DNA of 64,000 nt from Calliopum simillimum. Taxonomy: Eukaryota > Arthropoda > Insecta > Diptera > Lauxaniidae. Below, in pieces: positions 47,584-60,090 of the stretch; the first letter of the stretch is position 1; every line of letters starts with the position of its first letter. The DNA is taken from assembly GCA_951812925.1 (NCBI GenBank), contig OX638372.1, positions 3,038,001 through 3,102,000 on the forward strand. The letters are read 5' to 3'. The position numbers were made by a program, and so were the translations under genes. Under the pieces are notes generated by a model, which saw only the letters and a list, made by a program, of their open reading frames with translations, was not told where the DNA came from and searched no databases.

Positions 47584-47956
47584 TTTTAATTATTTTAACA
47601 AAAACTTCGTATTTTATTTTAAATTTAAATTATTTTATTTTTTAAAATTCAATTTGAAAATTCGTCGTCTGAGTTCTCTTTTGCCCCATAAGCATATTCG
47701 TTAAAAAAGCAAAATAACATATCTTTTGTCGAAACAAACGCAAGTTATTTGCTTTTGTTTTTTTAACGAATATGCGTATGGGGCAAATGAGAACTCGGGC
47801 GACGAATTATTTTTTTCTCGCCACTACCGTTTTTAGAATAATTTTTATATGTTGCTTTCTCAAAATTATTCAGTAGCGCCAGTCGATTCCACCCAAGCTT
47901 TGACATAAGAGTCGCCGCTTGTCGTTTTGTATTTAAAAGCACACAGTACTACGGCA
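47566..47956 (-). repeat. Element A 5' LTR, 391 bp including a MITE
   Basis: Matches 26421-26692 with TG...CA ends and outer flank GACA. It contains the gag ATG (47581-47583), 18 nt from its inner edge. A TATAAAA candidate on the sense strand lies at 47843-47849. The extra length comes from the hairpin MITE at 47663-47804. Confidence 0.88.
47663..47804. mobile_element. 142-bp hairpin MITE
   Basis: Near-perfect inverted arms of about 60 bp, starting CGTCGTCTGAGTTCTC on the left and mirrored by GAGAACTCGGGCGACG on the right, are flanked by AATT at 47659-47662 and 47805-47808. The sister LTR has a single AATT and no insert, which proves insertion after element A. Because AATT is self-complementary the exact edge is uncertain by a few bases. 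No coding content. Confidence 0.85.
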
Positions 47957-47960
47957 GACA

Positions 47961-48560
47961 TATAAATTGCCTCAGTTTTTTTCTGACATATTTTAAAATG
48001 TTTAAAGACTCCCCTTTTTTGTTTAAAAAATAAATATTATTAGTTTGCCATTTCATTACAGCGCATTGAAATCTTCTTTCAACTGATACCTATAAAAAGT
48101 TTGCTATTGGTTTACATTAAACAGTTCATTTTTTTCTCATCAAATTCTGTTCGATACTCCGAATTGTTTAACAAACAACAACAAATTAGATCCTTTCATT
48201 TACTCTGTTTTCTCTGTATTAATATATGCTCTTCCTTCTTAGAAATAGTTCTCAGTTCATATGAAACACTCAAATAAGAGCATCAATTTGAACAAATTTC
48301 AAATGGAAGTTCTCCAAGGCATGCATGCTCATTCATCTATACAGCCTTAGAAGAAATGAAGGCATTCATTCATACGTTACCCATCTGTTTCGCGTGGTAT
48401 AGCGTAAACTCACAACACACAGCGCTCTGCCGGTGTTGTGCTCAGGCACGCGCGTTGGCACCACCAAGGGCATGCAAACTTCGTAGTAGACAACAGCAAC
48501 AACAACAAAGAGCATAAGCAACGACCTGATTCAGAATTTCAGAATTCACTCAACTATCAG
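47961..48560. other. Non-coding flank, possible promoter region
   Basis: Host sequence right of element A. It becomes less AT-rich from 48400, with 'ggtgttgtgctcaggcacgc'-type sequence and CAA runs near 48490. No definite core promoter motif was found. Confidence 0.35.
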
Positions 48561-51538
48561 ATTGAACGTTGAGTGTTGAATTTCGTACTGCTTGTGCTGT
48601 GGTGCTCTTATCTGGAAAATGCAGATGCGCTAAGGTAGCTATGTTGAGTTTCTCAATTGCGGCGGCGGCGGCCATGTGTTGCAGTGATAAAAATAAACGT
48701 GGCGCTCTCATCCATGTTGTGATTGATAAACAGCTGAAATATCTAACAGCTACGAGTACGCCAGTTAACAGTCGGTTTTTGCTGTTATTCTTCAATGCGC
48801 TGTTGTTGTTATTGTTGCTGCTGCACGCTGCAGATATCCGACGAATGCGCTCCGGCGTATCTCGTATCTGTGCCGTGTGCCGTACGTAGCTCTGGACACC
48901 AAGCGAGACAATCAAGTTTTAGTACGCGTTCCTCCGTGTCTGAAAGCAGTTCAGATTCCAAAAGTGCGGGTAAATCACGACGCTTGGACGGACGGCCAAA
49001 AAGTAGAAAATTTCACACTCACTAACACAGCGTTAGTTAGTGCTGGTGAAAAAAAAAAAAAAAAACAATAACAACACAGAAAAAAAAGGAAGAAAAAATT
49101 TTGTCACATTGTGTGGTTCGCAAATACGCGACGCGACGAATGTACGGATACTTTTAGCAATTTGTGAATTTTGTGTTTTTTTCGTTTTGGTTTTTGCATT
49201 AAATTTCCTGTGCTCCTCAGTGTTGCAAAAATAAATGCAAGTGAAAAAAAGTTCAGAAGTTCAAGAAGAAGAATTTTTTTTCAGCACAAAGGAAAATTCA
49301 GCAACAACAAGGAAAACTACTAAAAAATAAACGACGAAAATTTACGAACAGTCAAATTTTGATGAAATTGTATTTCTTTAAAACGACTCACGAATCGTTA
49401 CAAATTTACTGTTAAGCGTTAGCGAAAGAAAGGATACTTAACGCTTGAAAGTGAATTTTCAGAAAAGAAAAAAAAACAAACGCCAGACAAAGGCGTAGAA
49501 AGCAAGAAAATAGTAGTGAATTGTTTAGTGCTCTGAAAATCATAACCTTTGACCCTAAACAGTTTACTGTCATAATTGCTGTGAAGCAGCATACTGTTGG
49601 CTTCCTAGTGACAGCATTAAAAGTGCACCTTTTGTTAAATTTCAACTAAAAGATACGTCTTGTGTAAAAGTATCTTAAAGATACAAAAGAAATTTTGAAC
49701 AAAATAACATAATCCTGTTCATGGTTTACTTGCCAAACGAGTAGTGTCGTCGTGTTCGCACAGTTTTAAATAAAAAGTAAGCAAGAAAAAACTTCAACCT
49801 AAAGGAAGTAACGTAGCTTTGTATCTATCGGAATTTTGTCGCCTTGCTCGTACGCTGCTGCCGCCGCAATCATTCGTCCATTTGGTTTGGATTCGTTTTA
49901 TCGCCGTGTGTCCGAAGGAAAATACAAAAACGACACTTTTAATGCGTAAAGTTTTCACTGTGGCTGAATCTGTGCACCATCGTGGTGAATTACACGGCGT
50001 GGTGAACAACGTCATGTGCGTGTGCTAAGTGGGGGCACGTTAAACATTTGCTCTTTAGCAAAAGAAATTTTCCATAATTTGGCACAAATTTAAGCTTCAG
50101 ATTCATTGAATGCAAAAGTTTAAAGCCTAAAAAAGGTGTGCATGTACAATTTAAAATTGTTCCTTTTTGGCGTGTAACTTTATTGATATTTTATGGATCC
50201 CTATAGCTAAAGATTATTTTAATCAAAAAAAAAAAAAACTGCACGTAGTTAACTAAGAAAAAAACATATCCCCGACTGTCAGCCATTCTTTAAAATACTG
50301 GGCTGCAGTGTTAAATACGTAAAGACTGCAATACACAACTTTTAAGATACACGAGAGCTGTAGTAACTTCATTCACAACCTACGTAAACCTGCGCTTGTT
50401 TGTTTTTTTCCACAAAAACAACAAAAAAAACCTACTAAAGAACAACAACAACTGCCCAAAGCCTAACAAACAACATATCAACTGCAACTGCAACAACAAC
50501 AACATATCGCTTTATATCTAGATATAAGCGCAACATAACGTGAAACATAAAAAATATTTTGCTTGCAGTTTGTGTTGCCGCTGCTGCCTGCAGCTTCCTC
50601 TGTAACCGGTTAGAGAGCCAAAAGAAGTTTTTCATTTAAAACAAAAACAAAAAGCCAATACGTTTAACGTACTATAAGATACACCTGTATCTTTTCTGCT
50701 GCTTCTGCTGCTGCTGCATATCATTCAACATTTCATGTGCGTTTTATTGTGGTGCATCATTGGATTTTCATCTTAAAAACACCAACATCACCAGCAGCAG
50801 CAACCGTGGTCCAGCAGTTACTCCTGACTGCTTCACTTTGAATGACAACGGGCAGCGCAAGCAGTGCAATCATTGAACCAGTTGTTGTTGTAGATGGTAA
50901 GGAAAACAACAACAAAAACAACAAAACTTGTTTCCCCACCAACAGTCAGTCAATCGTTCGTAACAATCTTTGGCAACTAAAAAAGTTTTTTCGTTGTTGT
51001 TTTGATTTTTGTATGCGCACCACCAGCACCGGTGTGTGCAGCAGCATCGTATGAAAACCCCATAAAGCAAAGCAACTTGATAACAACAACAATAGCAATC
51101 ATTTTTCCGGTTGCACAAGTGTTAACGCTTTCGAAATAATTCCGGTTTTTTCGCTTTTGTAGTGGTGCTGGAACGACGACAACGGTAGCCAAAACAAAAA
51201 CACACGAAACCAAAAACATCACACTCGACGACGACTATAAATAAATGCGATACAAGGAGTAAAGGAACGTGTACAAAAACAAACAACAACAACAATAGTA
51301 ACAAAAAGGATACGCTGAACAACAACAACAAAAAAAAAGTCAATTTAGCAGCAACGAAACAACAAAACAACAATAAAAATTCATATAACGCGCAAAAATA
51401 GAGATTTTTTTTTTTTTGGGCATAGTACCCCACTACAACTATCACTACAATAACAACGAAGGCATTCATTAAACAAAACCAACAACAAAAGAACAGAAGC
51501 TGCACAAATTGCTCATTGGATAGTACAAGAATTTTATG
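48560..51538 (+). other. Candidate long 5' untranslated exon
   Basis: About 3 kb rich in CAA, CAG and A-runs on the plus strand with few long T-runs, the style of long leader exons of fly regulatory genes. It ends at a strong donor (51539). Several upstream ATGs give frames of up to about 106 residues (48569, 48877, 49819, 50842), none with a recognisable domain. A start near the Inr-like TCAGATT at 48951-48957 is possible but has no clear downstream element. The gene cannot be named, since no coding exon lies in the window. A plain CAA-rich non-transcribed region is the alternative. Confidence 0.35.
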
Positions 51539-51544
51539 GTAAGT
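51536..51544 (+). other. Candidate ATG followed at once by splice donor
   Basis: ATG at 51536-51538 is directly followed by GTAAGT (51539-51544), the consensus fly donor. If the upstream region is a leader exon, the first codon would sit alone in it, or translation starts further on. No acceptor partner could be assigned. Confidence 0.35.
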
Positions 51545-51796
51545 TGTTTTCACATTTTTTCAACTTTAATATTCACCCCCCGCCCCCCTTCATTGTTCAT
51601 TGTAAATTTTTGGAAATTTTATTGAAAATTCATTTGTTCAACTTTTTCTTTTCGATTGCACATTTTTTACCCAAGTTATGATCCTTTGAGTTGAATATTT
51701 CATAGTTGAGAGGTTACCAATCAAAATGTTATTTCTTTAATAGAGACATGATATATATGTTAAATGAAAGGATTTTCAAATTTTTTGTTGTTTTTT
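51545..51796. other. Intron-like AT-rich sequence
   Basis: Follows the donor. T-rich, with no frame or repeat of note. Confidence 0.4.
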
Positions 51797-52390
51797 GAAA
51801 CAGATAATGATTTACATCATTTACTACCAACAAGCATGGATCAGATGACATTATTGATTTGAGCTTACTTTTCAATATTTTTTAGTAAAAAAAAAAACCA
51901 ACAAACAAGACAAAACGTGTAAAAAATAAATAGAAATTTTTGTTATGTTTCGCCATATTCATATCATCAGACGGACTTGCCGACATCCAAAAGAACTTGA
52001 CAGTCATATTATATTCAACACAGCTTTAGCGAGAGTCACACCAGAAACTAAAGACAGCGCATGCAAATGTTCTAATTTTTTTGTTCTTTCTTTGTTATGC
52101 ATCGTACTGCTTATGATATGATTGTGGTGATCATTGAAATCAGCCTTACTTTTTTTTCCTTTATGCGTTTAGCCTTGTTTTTGTAATTTTGTTCGTGTTT
52201 TTACTAAAACGCATTTGATAGTAATTTCAAACCAACAATGTCATCTGATCCATGTTTTTTTTTTTTTTTGTTATTAATTATCCTACGGTCATAAATTACA
52301 AAAGAATACTGCTTATAAGCGATAGCAGCAGAGGCCTTCCGCTTCTGATCTATGCTTGTTGGTGGCAAATAATAAAAATGATTTCTGTTC
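51797..52390. mobile_element. TIR element of about 590 bp
   Basis: The left end, with 'acagataatgatt' and CCAACAAGCATGGATCAGA, is mirrored at the right end (52340-52390). The motif CATGGATCAGATGACATT also has a second inverted partner at about 52236-52254. No transposase; target duplication not resolved. Confidence 0.5.
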
Positions 52391-53144
52391 AAATGTTCTC
52401 GTATTTACAGTGCACAAAATTATATTGAAATAGTTATAAAACTATTTTTCATTTAAACTTTGAGGTAGTTTTTTTACAATCATGTTAAATTTAAAAATTT
52501 TTTAAGTTTAAATTATGCAAATTTGTAAAAATTTTGTAAAAAAAGATTGCAAAGGAGTTTGTCTTATTACTGTAAATAGCTATTCAATTGAAATGCCAAG
52601 CCACAAAAATTTGACAATGGATATACAATTAGCGCATCGGTAAAAAAGTTAATGCTCTTACAAATAACACGGAGACACAAAGGCAAATACAAATACTTCC
52701 AAAAATTATCCAATATTTTCTTCAAAAAAATGCGCCAGCCATTTAAGTCAACCATTGAGAATCGCTTAAATTCCCTTTCAATCCCGGCAGCATTAAGTAC
52801 AAATAGATTTGGTATTTTAAGAAAAGAAATTATTCACGGCCCCACTTCCACGAATTTCTTCAATATTTATCTGATTATACGATATTAATGTAAAATTCAC
52901 AAATTTTTCAATATTTTCATCCATTTTAAAGGCAGAAAACTCAATTTTCAGACTTATGACGTATGTTCAGGGAGAAGTGTAACTCACTTTTGTCAACAGA
53001 ATGGGATAGCCATTCACACCTCCCGGGAAGAGTGAGAGAATTTCGAAGTGGAGTCACTGAAGTTTTTTTAAGAGGCTTTGTCCGTTTACTTCTCCTGAGA
53101 AGGAAAATATGAAAATTAAAATCTCGAGTGCTCCTTCATGCGAA
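52391..53144. other. Non-coding stretch
   Basis: No supported gene; short frames only. Confidence 0.45.
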
Positions 53145-53490
53145 TATAGTGAATTTAAGTCCCTTTTATCGAGGCATGTTTGAATTACTTATATTACAGC
53201 AACCTCGAAGTCTTGGAAATTAAATTTTTTGTTTTGAAGTTTTGTGCTTTAATTTGTCCAGAGTCAGAAAAAATGGCAATGAAATAGAAACAATCCCTTA
53301 TTGTGAATAAACCGAGATAAAGCTCCTTTTTCCTTCGTATGTTTATGTTATTTATATAAAATCAACCTCGAAATATTGGCACTAAAAGTTTTCGATGAGG
53401 TTTTGTTTGTCATCTTGTTATGAATAGGAAAAGATGAAAAAATGAATCAAAACAACTCTTTATTGTGAATAAACCTGGTTTAAGCTCCAT
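53145..53490. repeat. Degenerate tandem repeat, period about 163 bp
   Basis: The markers 'gtgaataaacc' at about 53302 and 53465 and 'caacctcgaa' at about 53200 and 53364 recur at the same spacing. About two units and a partial third are present. Confidence 0.55.
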
Positions 53491-54679
53491 TTTTTTAAGC
53501 TGCATTTTCTAACGTACTAAACTTTAGCTCCATTTTTTAAATTTTTATATATATTTTTTTTTTTCAAATTTGGTTATTATTTACCGAGATATCATCCACT
53601 GAAGTAAAGATAATTCAGTTAATCAATTAATTTTGTCATTAGCATAGAGTTGCGGTGCATTTATTTTGTTGGAGGATATCTCGAATAGTAATAATGCAAT
53701 TGGAAAAGTGAAAAAGTTCACAGCGCCATATGCCTGAAAAAAGCATGATTTAGAGCAAATAATAACTCGGATTCCAGACCTGATAAAAAAAATGGTTGCC
53801 AGATGAATTCGAATCAACCGCAAATTAACAAAAAAAAAATTTTTTTTTCATGCTTTTGGATTCCAGAACACCTAAAATTTCAGAACAATACTGGTTAAGT
53901 GAATTGTATAAAAATCCAATAATCTCTTTTTTTGTAAAATGAATTCTTAATAATTTTTGAATAAGAAATAAAGTTTTATGTGAAAAATAGTAAAATATTG
54001 AATTTTTTTTTCTTTTGCTATTTTGAAAAGGGACGAGACGCGAGCTTGTAAAGAATCTGAAAAGAGGGGCGTGACCAAAAACGACTTGCAACCCCTGCTT
54101 TGTATGTTTCATAGAATTTGAATTTTCATAACTTTTACATGTCTGTGCACAAAGATTTTTTCCAAGGACTAAAGAGTGTGTCTAATTTTGAATTTATGTA
54201 TACGAAAAGCCAAGATATTTTTAAAACCTGATGCGGCAAAAGAAAGATATAGTCTTTTTTCCTTAAAACCCACTATAAGTAATCTTAAATATCACCATCT
54301 GCTTCTTTTTTCTACAATATATCCTAGCCTAAAAATTTGCCTGCTTTTCTCAACTAACTGAATCATTTACTTTAAAATAATTTATTCTCTGCAATTTTTC
54401 TCCAGAAAGTTATGACATAATTAAATGTATCTTATTTGATTCAATGATTTATTGTCTGTAACCCCGATTCTTTTGAAAATCTCGCACTACTTTTCATCTT
54501 TCATCATTAGATTGACTGTTAAGATTACAGTTTTGAGATTGTTATGTCATGTATTTGATAGTTTCTTTTACTTTTTCTTGAGAACATTTATGCTGTTTTA
54601 AGTACAAATCACAAAAAAGCTTTATTATTTAAATTAGCGATATGAAGTCCAAGAATATGTCCAAACAAAATTGTCTGCC
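53491..54679. other. Non-coding stretch
   Basis: AT-rich, no supported gene. 'gaggggcgtgacc' near 54064 resembles other dispersed-repeat fragments of the window. Confidence 0.4.
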
Positions 54680-54681
54680 TA

Positions 54682-56735
54682 CATATGGGTGATTCTCAGA
54701 TAACTGTACTTTTTGTGTCCTCTGGCGATTTCACCTATACAGTAGGCTTTTTTTTCACAAAAAATTACGCTTTAAGTTAGAAACTATGTTTTTCTAATAG
54801 AGCGGATCAATTTTACCACCAAATAATTATTGGTCTACTGTGAAAGTTTGCAAATATACCCCAAACGTCACAAACGTGGCATGTCCTACCCCTACTTTTT
54901 ATACACAAAACGATGAAAAACGACCTAAAAACGGAAATAGAACAGAAAATAAGTTACCACACATATTAAGTAAATACTTAAGGCTACAATATTCTGAGCT
55001 CATCTGTAGTTTAAAATAATTTTTAGAGGGCACAATTTCGAATTGAAAACTGTCCCCTAGTTTTGGAAAAAAAAAAAATTTCTTCAAAGCATTGTGCTAC
55101 TACTGCATGGTACTACTGTTTCAGTCAATAGATCGCAATAAATATGCATTAATTCTGATCACTATCTATCACTTAAGGGTCAGCATGTCCAGACGCGTCC
55201 AAAAAGAAATCTGTTTGCGTTTTATAGGGCAGTTTATAAACAAAAACAGTTTTTTTTTTAAATTATGGTCACAAACGTGGCACTCGGCACTCGCAGGTGG
55301 AACATTTTATTTTATGCATGAAACAATTTTTCTGTAGGATTTGCATACATGACCCTAAATTCTTTCGGAAAAATCTTGAACTCAAACGCGTGCTTTACAA
55401 TAAGCGATAAACTACAAAAATGTCACAAACGTGGCGCATCAAAAATGTCACAAACGTGGCACTTTTTATCAGTTTGCAAAAAAATATATTTTCATATAAA
55501 ATTGAGTATACAGATGTTAAGTTGAAGGCTATTAATTATGTTTTTAATACAAAAATTTTTCTACACCATCAGAATCCTGAGTTATCCTTGCTCAAAAGTG
55601 AAAAAATCACTGTTTTGACATCTACTTAAAGCTATAGAACAAAACAACAACAAGTAAAAGTAATTTTTGTCAATGGATTCAGACAGCCAAATTTATTGTC
55701 AACAAGACATAATTTACCGTTTTTCAATAGGATTCCCAGCTTCCGAGGTATTCGCGTTTAAAGTAAGGATATTTTTCGAAAACACACAAAGTATTTTCGA
55801 GACCGAAAAGTTACAAAAAATCAAGTTTCATTATTTTTATCAATAACATATTTAATTACAAAAATTTCGAGACCTTGCAGACCATAATCGCATGAAAAAT
55901 GACAGTTCTATGCTAGATTTAGTGAATGACTCTACTAAACTATGTATTGCTTTGCAAATTATCAGAATCAAAATTTCATCTGTGCATTCACTAAATCTAC
56001 AATGGAGCCTTAATTTTTCATCCGATTTTAGTCTGCAAGGGCTTAAAATTTTCGTGATAAAATATATTTTTGATACAAATAATAAAACTTACCATTTTTG
56101 TTAATTTTTCGGTCCAGAAAATAGTTTGTGTGTTATAGAGAGATATCCTTTTTTTAAAAGCTTATAACTCGGAAACTAGGAATCCAATTGAAAAGCGGTT
56201 AATTATGTCTTGTTGATAATCAATTCGGCTGTCTAAACTCATTGACAAAAATTAATTTAACTTGTTGCTGTTTTTGTTAAGTAGATGTCAAAACTGTGAT
56301 TTTTTCACTTTTGAGCAAGGATAACTAAGGATACTCATGTAATAGAAAAAAATCAAGATCAGATTCGTAATTAGGAGATAATAATCTACCATAAACGACT
56401 ATAAAAACAGAGGAAAGAAAACCATAGTTGATATTTAGGGCGGTAGGGGATAAAAAAAATGGACCACCACTCATCAAAACGCTTCAAAACCATCCTTTTT
56501 CCATACTGTGGCTAAAATGTCACAAACGTGGCAGTTTAGTCACAAACGTGGCAGCAAAATTTCTTAATTTCGACCTCAAAGCCGTTAATTCACACTTGTA
56601 GTTGATCTACTTAAAAAGTGAGTTTTAAGAGTGTGTTGCCACAAGATAGCATGAAGAAACTTGCAAAAATTCAAAAAAATTATCTGCCAATTTTACAACT
56701 CGAAAAAGCACAGATATCTAAGAATCACCCATATG
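54682..56735. mobile_element. 2.05-kb palindromic TIR element with repeated 14-bp motif
   Basis: The termini begin CATATGGGTGATTCT and are inverted copies over about 35 bp, flanked by TA on each side (54680-54681, 56736-56737), compatible with a Tc1/mariner-type target. Further inverted blocks pair 55595-55750 with 56160-56335 and 55868-55925 with 55985-56045, so most of the element folds back on itself about a centre near 55950. No transposase frame remains. Six copies of GTCACAAACGTGGC are listed separately. Confidence 0.7.
54867..56552 (+). repeat. Six same-direction copies of GTCACAAACGTGGC
   Basis: Exact copies at 54867-54880, 55268-55281, 55422-55435, 55447-55460, 56519-56532 and 56539-56552. 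All are on the plus strand, although the surrounding arms are inverted relative to each other. Spacing is irregular. Confidence 0.9.
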
Positions 56736-56737
56736 TA

Positions 56738-57200
56738 TAAATATTTGTTACTTCGTTAAAATTTTTATGCCAATTTTTCAGAAGGTTTTTGTCATATGTT
56801 AAAATTGTTGTAATTTCTTTCTAAATAAAATACTATTTTGGTGTATGTTGTATATTCTCAATTTAAATAAAACTTTTATTTAACTTCGTACTTTAGCAAA
56901 AATTGCAACATATAAGTTTTCATACTCATCAAAGGTAAAGTTAAGTTTTTCCAAGGGATCACTTAAGTTTTCGGTTAAAGAAAATTCTGAAAAGATACCG
57001 TTTTGTATTGCACAAAGCGCCTGATTTTTACTTTTCTCGATAGTTTTTTCATTTTGTTCTATGCCCGTTGCCATCTCACCAATATTTGCTAAAATTATCC
57101 TTAGCATCAGCAACATTAACAACAACAACACCATAATGTTTATCATAATGTCAATGAAATAAAACATGAGCTCAGCGAGCGACGGACATTTTGTATACAA
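56738..57200. other. Non-coding stretch
   Basis: No supported gene. The minus-strand frame 56880-57305 is drawn out by the CAA-rich strand and is hydrophobic and repetitive. Confidence 0.45.
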
Positions 57201-57229
57201 AAACAACAACAACAACAACAACAACAAAA
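57201..57229 (+). repeat. (AAC)n microsatellite
   Basis: About nine AAC units; it causes the poly-N and poly-C runs of the overlapping frames. Confidence 0.9.
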
Positions 57230-59797
57230 CCCTACTACACTGGACACCATTAGCCAGCAATAAAAAAAAGAACAACAAAACAAAAACACAAAAAAAGGAC
57301 AACACTTACGTACACAATAACATGAAAAAGAAGAAGCAGAAGCAGAAAATATAAAACTTTTATATGCAAATGAAAATCTACGAATATGCAAAAACCTGCT
57401 TTGGTCCTTTTTGTATATAATTTTTTTTTTTTTACATACGCACACACACACAACATATATTTTTTCGTAGAAAATTTTTGCACACCGACCACAGGCCTTC
57501 TTCATTCACAACTCTGTACAAAACTACTTACAATCCTACTACTTTTTTTGTCAGTTTTTGCTCCCTTTTTAATATGCATGTGCTTTGGTTGCTTATTTAA
57601 GTGTTGCTTTTTTGTTTTGTTTAATTTTTTTCGTCTTTTGTGTCACACGCTACTTAAAGAGTCCACAGCCACCACCATTACCAGTCATCTCCTGCCATCA
57701 CTCCACTTTAGCGAACTACTACTACTACTCCACTTTAGGCGGTTCCGCTGGCCATTTGTGCCTGCAACGAATTGAATAATTTAGTAGTTGTGCCGAAGAG
57801 AAGAAAGCGCAATATACCAAATATTCTGTTTCGTTTTTTTTTTTATTTTTTATTTCACTTTTGACTCATGGCAGCAGCATTTTAGGCGCACGAACACAAA
57901 TGAAAGAAATAAAACGGAACGCAATGGCGGCGTAAAGAAAAATGTGAAATGAAAAATGTGCAGAATTCTCAAGAGACTCCTCGGCATCAAAGCCTAAAAA
58001 TCTTTTAGTGGTTCCACTGAGTACCTTAGTCGTCCAATTTTGTTTCTTTACATTTCTCAAGCTAGGCAATTGGGTGGTGCGAAAATAAAGTGTGGATATA
58101 TTAAGATTTAAGCTAATTGAATGTACAAATATTGAACATTAATTTGTTTCTCAAAGAGTTCAACCTCCGGATTGTGGTGGATTCAAAAATACAAAGCTAT
58201 TCTTTTAATTGTCTTAATTTTAAATAACTTTAATCAATCTTCATGTTTATAATAATCACCTAAGTACATGCTGTTATTAACATTTATAGTACTTCAGTCG
58301 GTAAACTATTTGTATTCAGTTGCCAATGCTTCATCATTAATGCCATTAAACCAAACCTTCCATACATTATAAGCGCAGCTTATATCAGCAGTAACTGGTT
58401 GTGATACTAGAACTAATATGAAAGTTCTTTAAACAAAGTTCTTTACATAGCCACTTTCTTACATTTTAACTTTATGCAATACAAAACTATATGACATATG
58501 AAGATGAGAATGTTGTCCATGATTCTAAGTTCTAAACTTCTTTAACTATAGTTTTCGCTAATACTGTTAGCCCAAAATTCATTGCATGCTTTTAGGGTTA
58601 CTTTAGTTTTTGCTTTTGGCACAGTGTCAGCCATAAAAATGTTCCTTTTGATTATAACCATTACACTATTATGAGTGTGTGGCGCAAAACAAGGATTTCT
58701 ATTATCAAGTATTGATTTCGAGCATCAGATTTCCATAGATTTCAATTATTTTCTGATACTCAATAAACCACATGTATATTTTTGCGAAGGCAGTGCATTG
58801 TATGAAGTGGTAAAATTTACTACTTATGTAGGTTGCTTCATAAGTTTCAAGAATGTATTACCCTTAGTGCTTTCCAATTTTAAATAGGACAATTGAAAAT
58901 TTTTAAATTTTTTAGGATAAATTTCAACAAAAATATTCTACCAAAAACTTTGTTGTATGCTTTTGGGGGGAAGAGATCAGAAAATTCCATAAAATGGGTT
59001 AAAATATTTTAAAATTATGTTCCTTACGCGATTTTATGATGACCTTGGGACAATAGGTTTTACCCAAAAAGTTGTTTTAGGTTTCTACAGTAGGGTAAAA
59101 TTTCGAAAATACATTTATTGTGGGTATGTAGGCATAAAACAGTATCAAGGCGTACTCGAATATTTTTGACATTCACTAAAGAAGTGTTTGGCAAAATACG
59201 AAAGGGTTTGATATCCATGACCAAAAATGGTATAAAACCAAGAAAGAATTTTTCGTGTCAATAAGTTGAGCGTTTTCTTTCCGTTGGTCCATATCTACAA
59301 TTTTGTTGAAGACAGAAAAACAAAATTACGGTTTCCCAGATATAGCCGTAGCAAAAGTAAATTGCTTTTGAAAAAGCCCAACTATATACTGTTCTATAAA
59401 ACCCGACCTGGAACAGCATTTAAAAAGTTGTTTGGATTCCATAACCTCAAAAATGATGCACAGTGTAATGTTCCTTTTCCTTTGGAACATCACACCATGG
59501 TTGTCTTGGAGAGTCGAAAAAATCGGTGTTCTGGATTTAATATGTTCTAGTTAATTGGGCTGAAAAATGCAAACCCCGAAATCGTTGCAGATTGTCTCCG
59601 AGCAATATCGCAAAAATATATGTATATGCGATGCCAAATACGAGTCTGTCCTTAAGAATCCATAAAATGCTCCATATTCTAGTTATATAGCTTGAAAAAT
59701 AACAAAAACCGATCCTTTTTACTTATCTTGGTTAGAATATCTCAAAAGCCATATGAGCGAACATTGCAAAGTTATTGCTTCGTTATACCTCAGACAT
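57230..59797. other. Non-coding stretch
   Basis: CA and CT rich to about 57780, then AT-rich. Frames such as 57386-57775 and 59266-59550 show no domain. Nothing else is supported. Confidence 0.4.
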
Positions 59798-60090
59798 ACG
59801 AGAGCTTAAATCTAGATTATAGACGTAATAATGTGAATCTTTTTATTGCATGATTTTAGACATGTTTTAAAAACATATTTCATAGATATTCACAAAGAGA
59901 AAATTTCCCAATTCAGGGAAAAATTCTAAAACATCAGAAACAAGATTAATAGTGAGTTAACCATCAGAAAGCTAATAAGAATTTTTTGGACCCTGAATTG
60001 GTCTATGAAATATGCATTTAAAAAATGCCTAAGATCATGCAATAAAAAGATTCACATTATTACGTTTATAATTTAGATTTAAGCTCTCGT
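59798..60090. repeat. Palindrome of 293 bp
   Basis: ACGAGAGCTTAAATCTAGAT at the left is mirrored at the right end. Inner blocks ('tcacattattacg', 'tgcaataaaaagattcac', 'ccaattcaggg') also pair, with some mismatches. It is probably a MITE or a foldback remnant. No target duplication was fixed. Confidence 0.65.

Larger units (their letters stand above)
26421..47956 (-). mobile_element. Element A: mdg3/micropia-like Ty3/gypsy element carrying four nested insertions
   Basis: The outer boundaries are LTRs with TG...CA ends on the sense (minus) strand, flanked on both sides by GACA (26417-26420 and 47957-47960), a 4-bp target duplication. Inside lie one gag-pol frame (split by element B), a 3' untranslated region (split by element O and a piggyBac-type element) and a primer site for tRNA-Leu. 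Taking away the four inserts and their duplications leaves about 5.15 kb, a normal compact gypsy size. The LTRs differ by a MITE, a 26-bp indel and several substitutions, so A is older than its inserts. The clade name rests on the displaced tRNA-Leu primer site and gross layout, and is inference. Confidence 0.85.

Noticed and set aside
51122..51553. Hydrophobic 143-residue protein on the minus strand
   Set aside because: Runs of L, F, V and C are the reverse strand of CAA/ACA repeats; no membrane-protein family resemblance.
54867..56552. CRISPR-like array
   Set aside because: The repeat is only 14 bp, spacing is irregular, and the sequence is eukaryotic transposon DNA.
57143..57505. Cysteine- and phenylalanine-rich minus-strand proteins
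   Set aside because: They are explained by the (AAC)n and A-rich plus strand.
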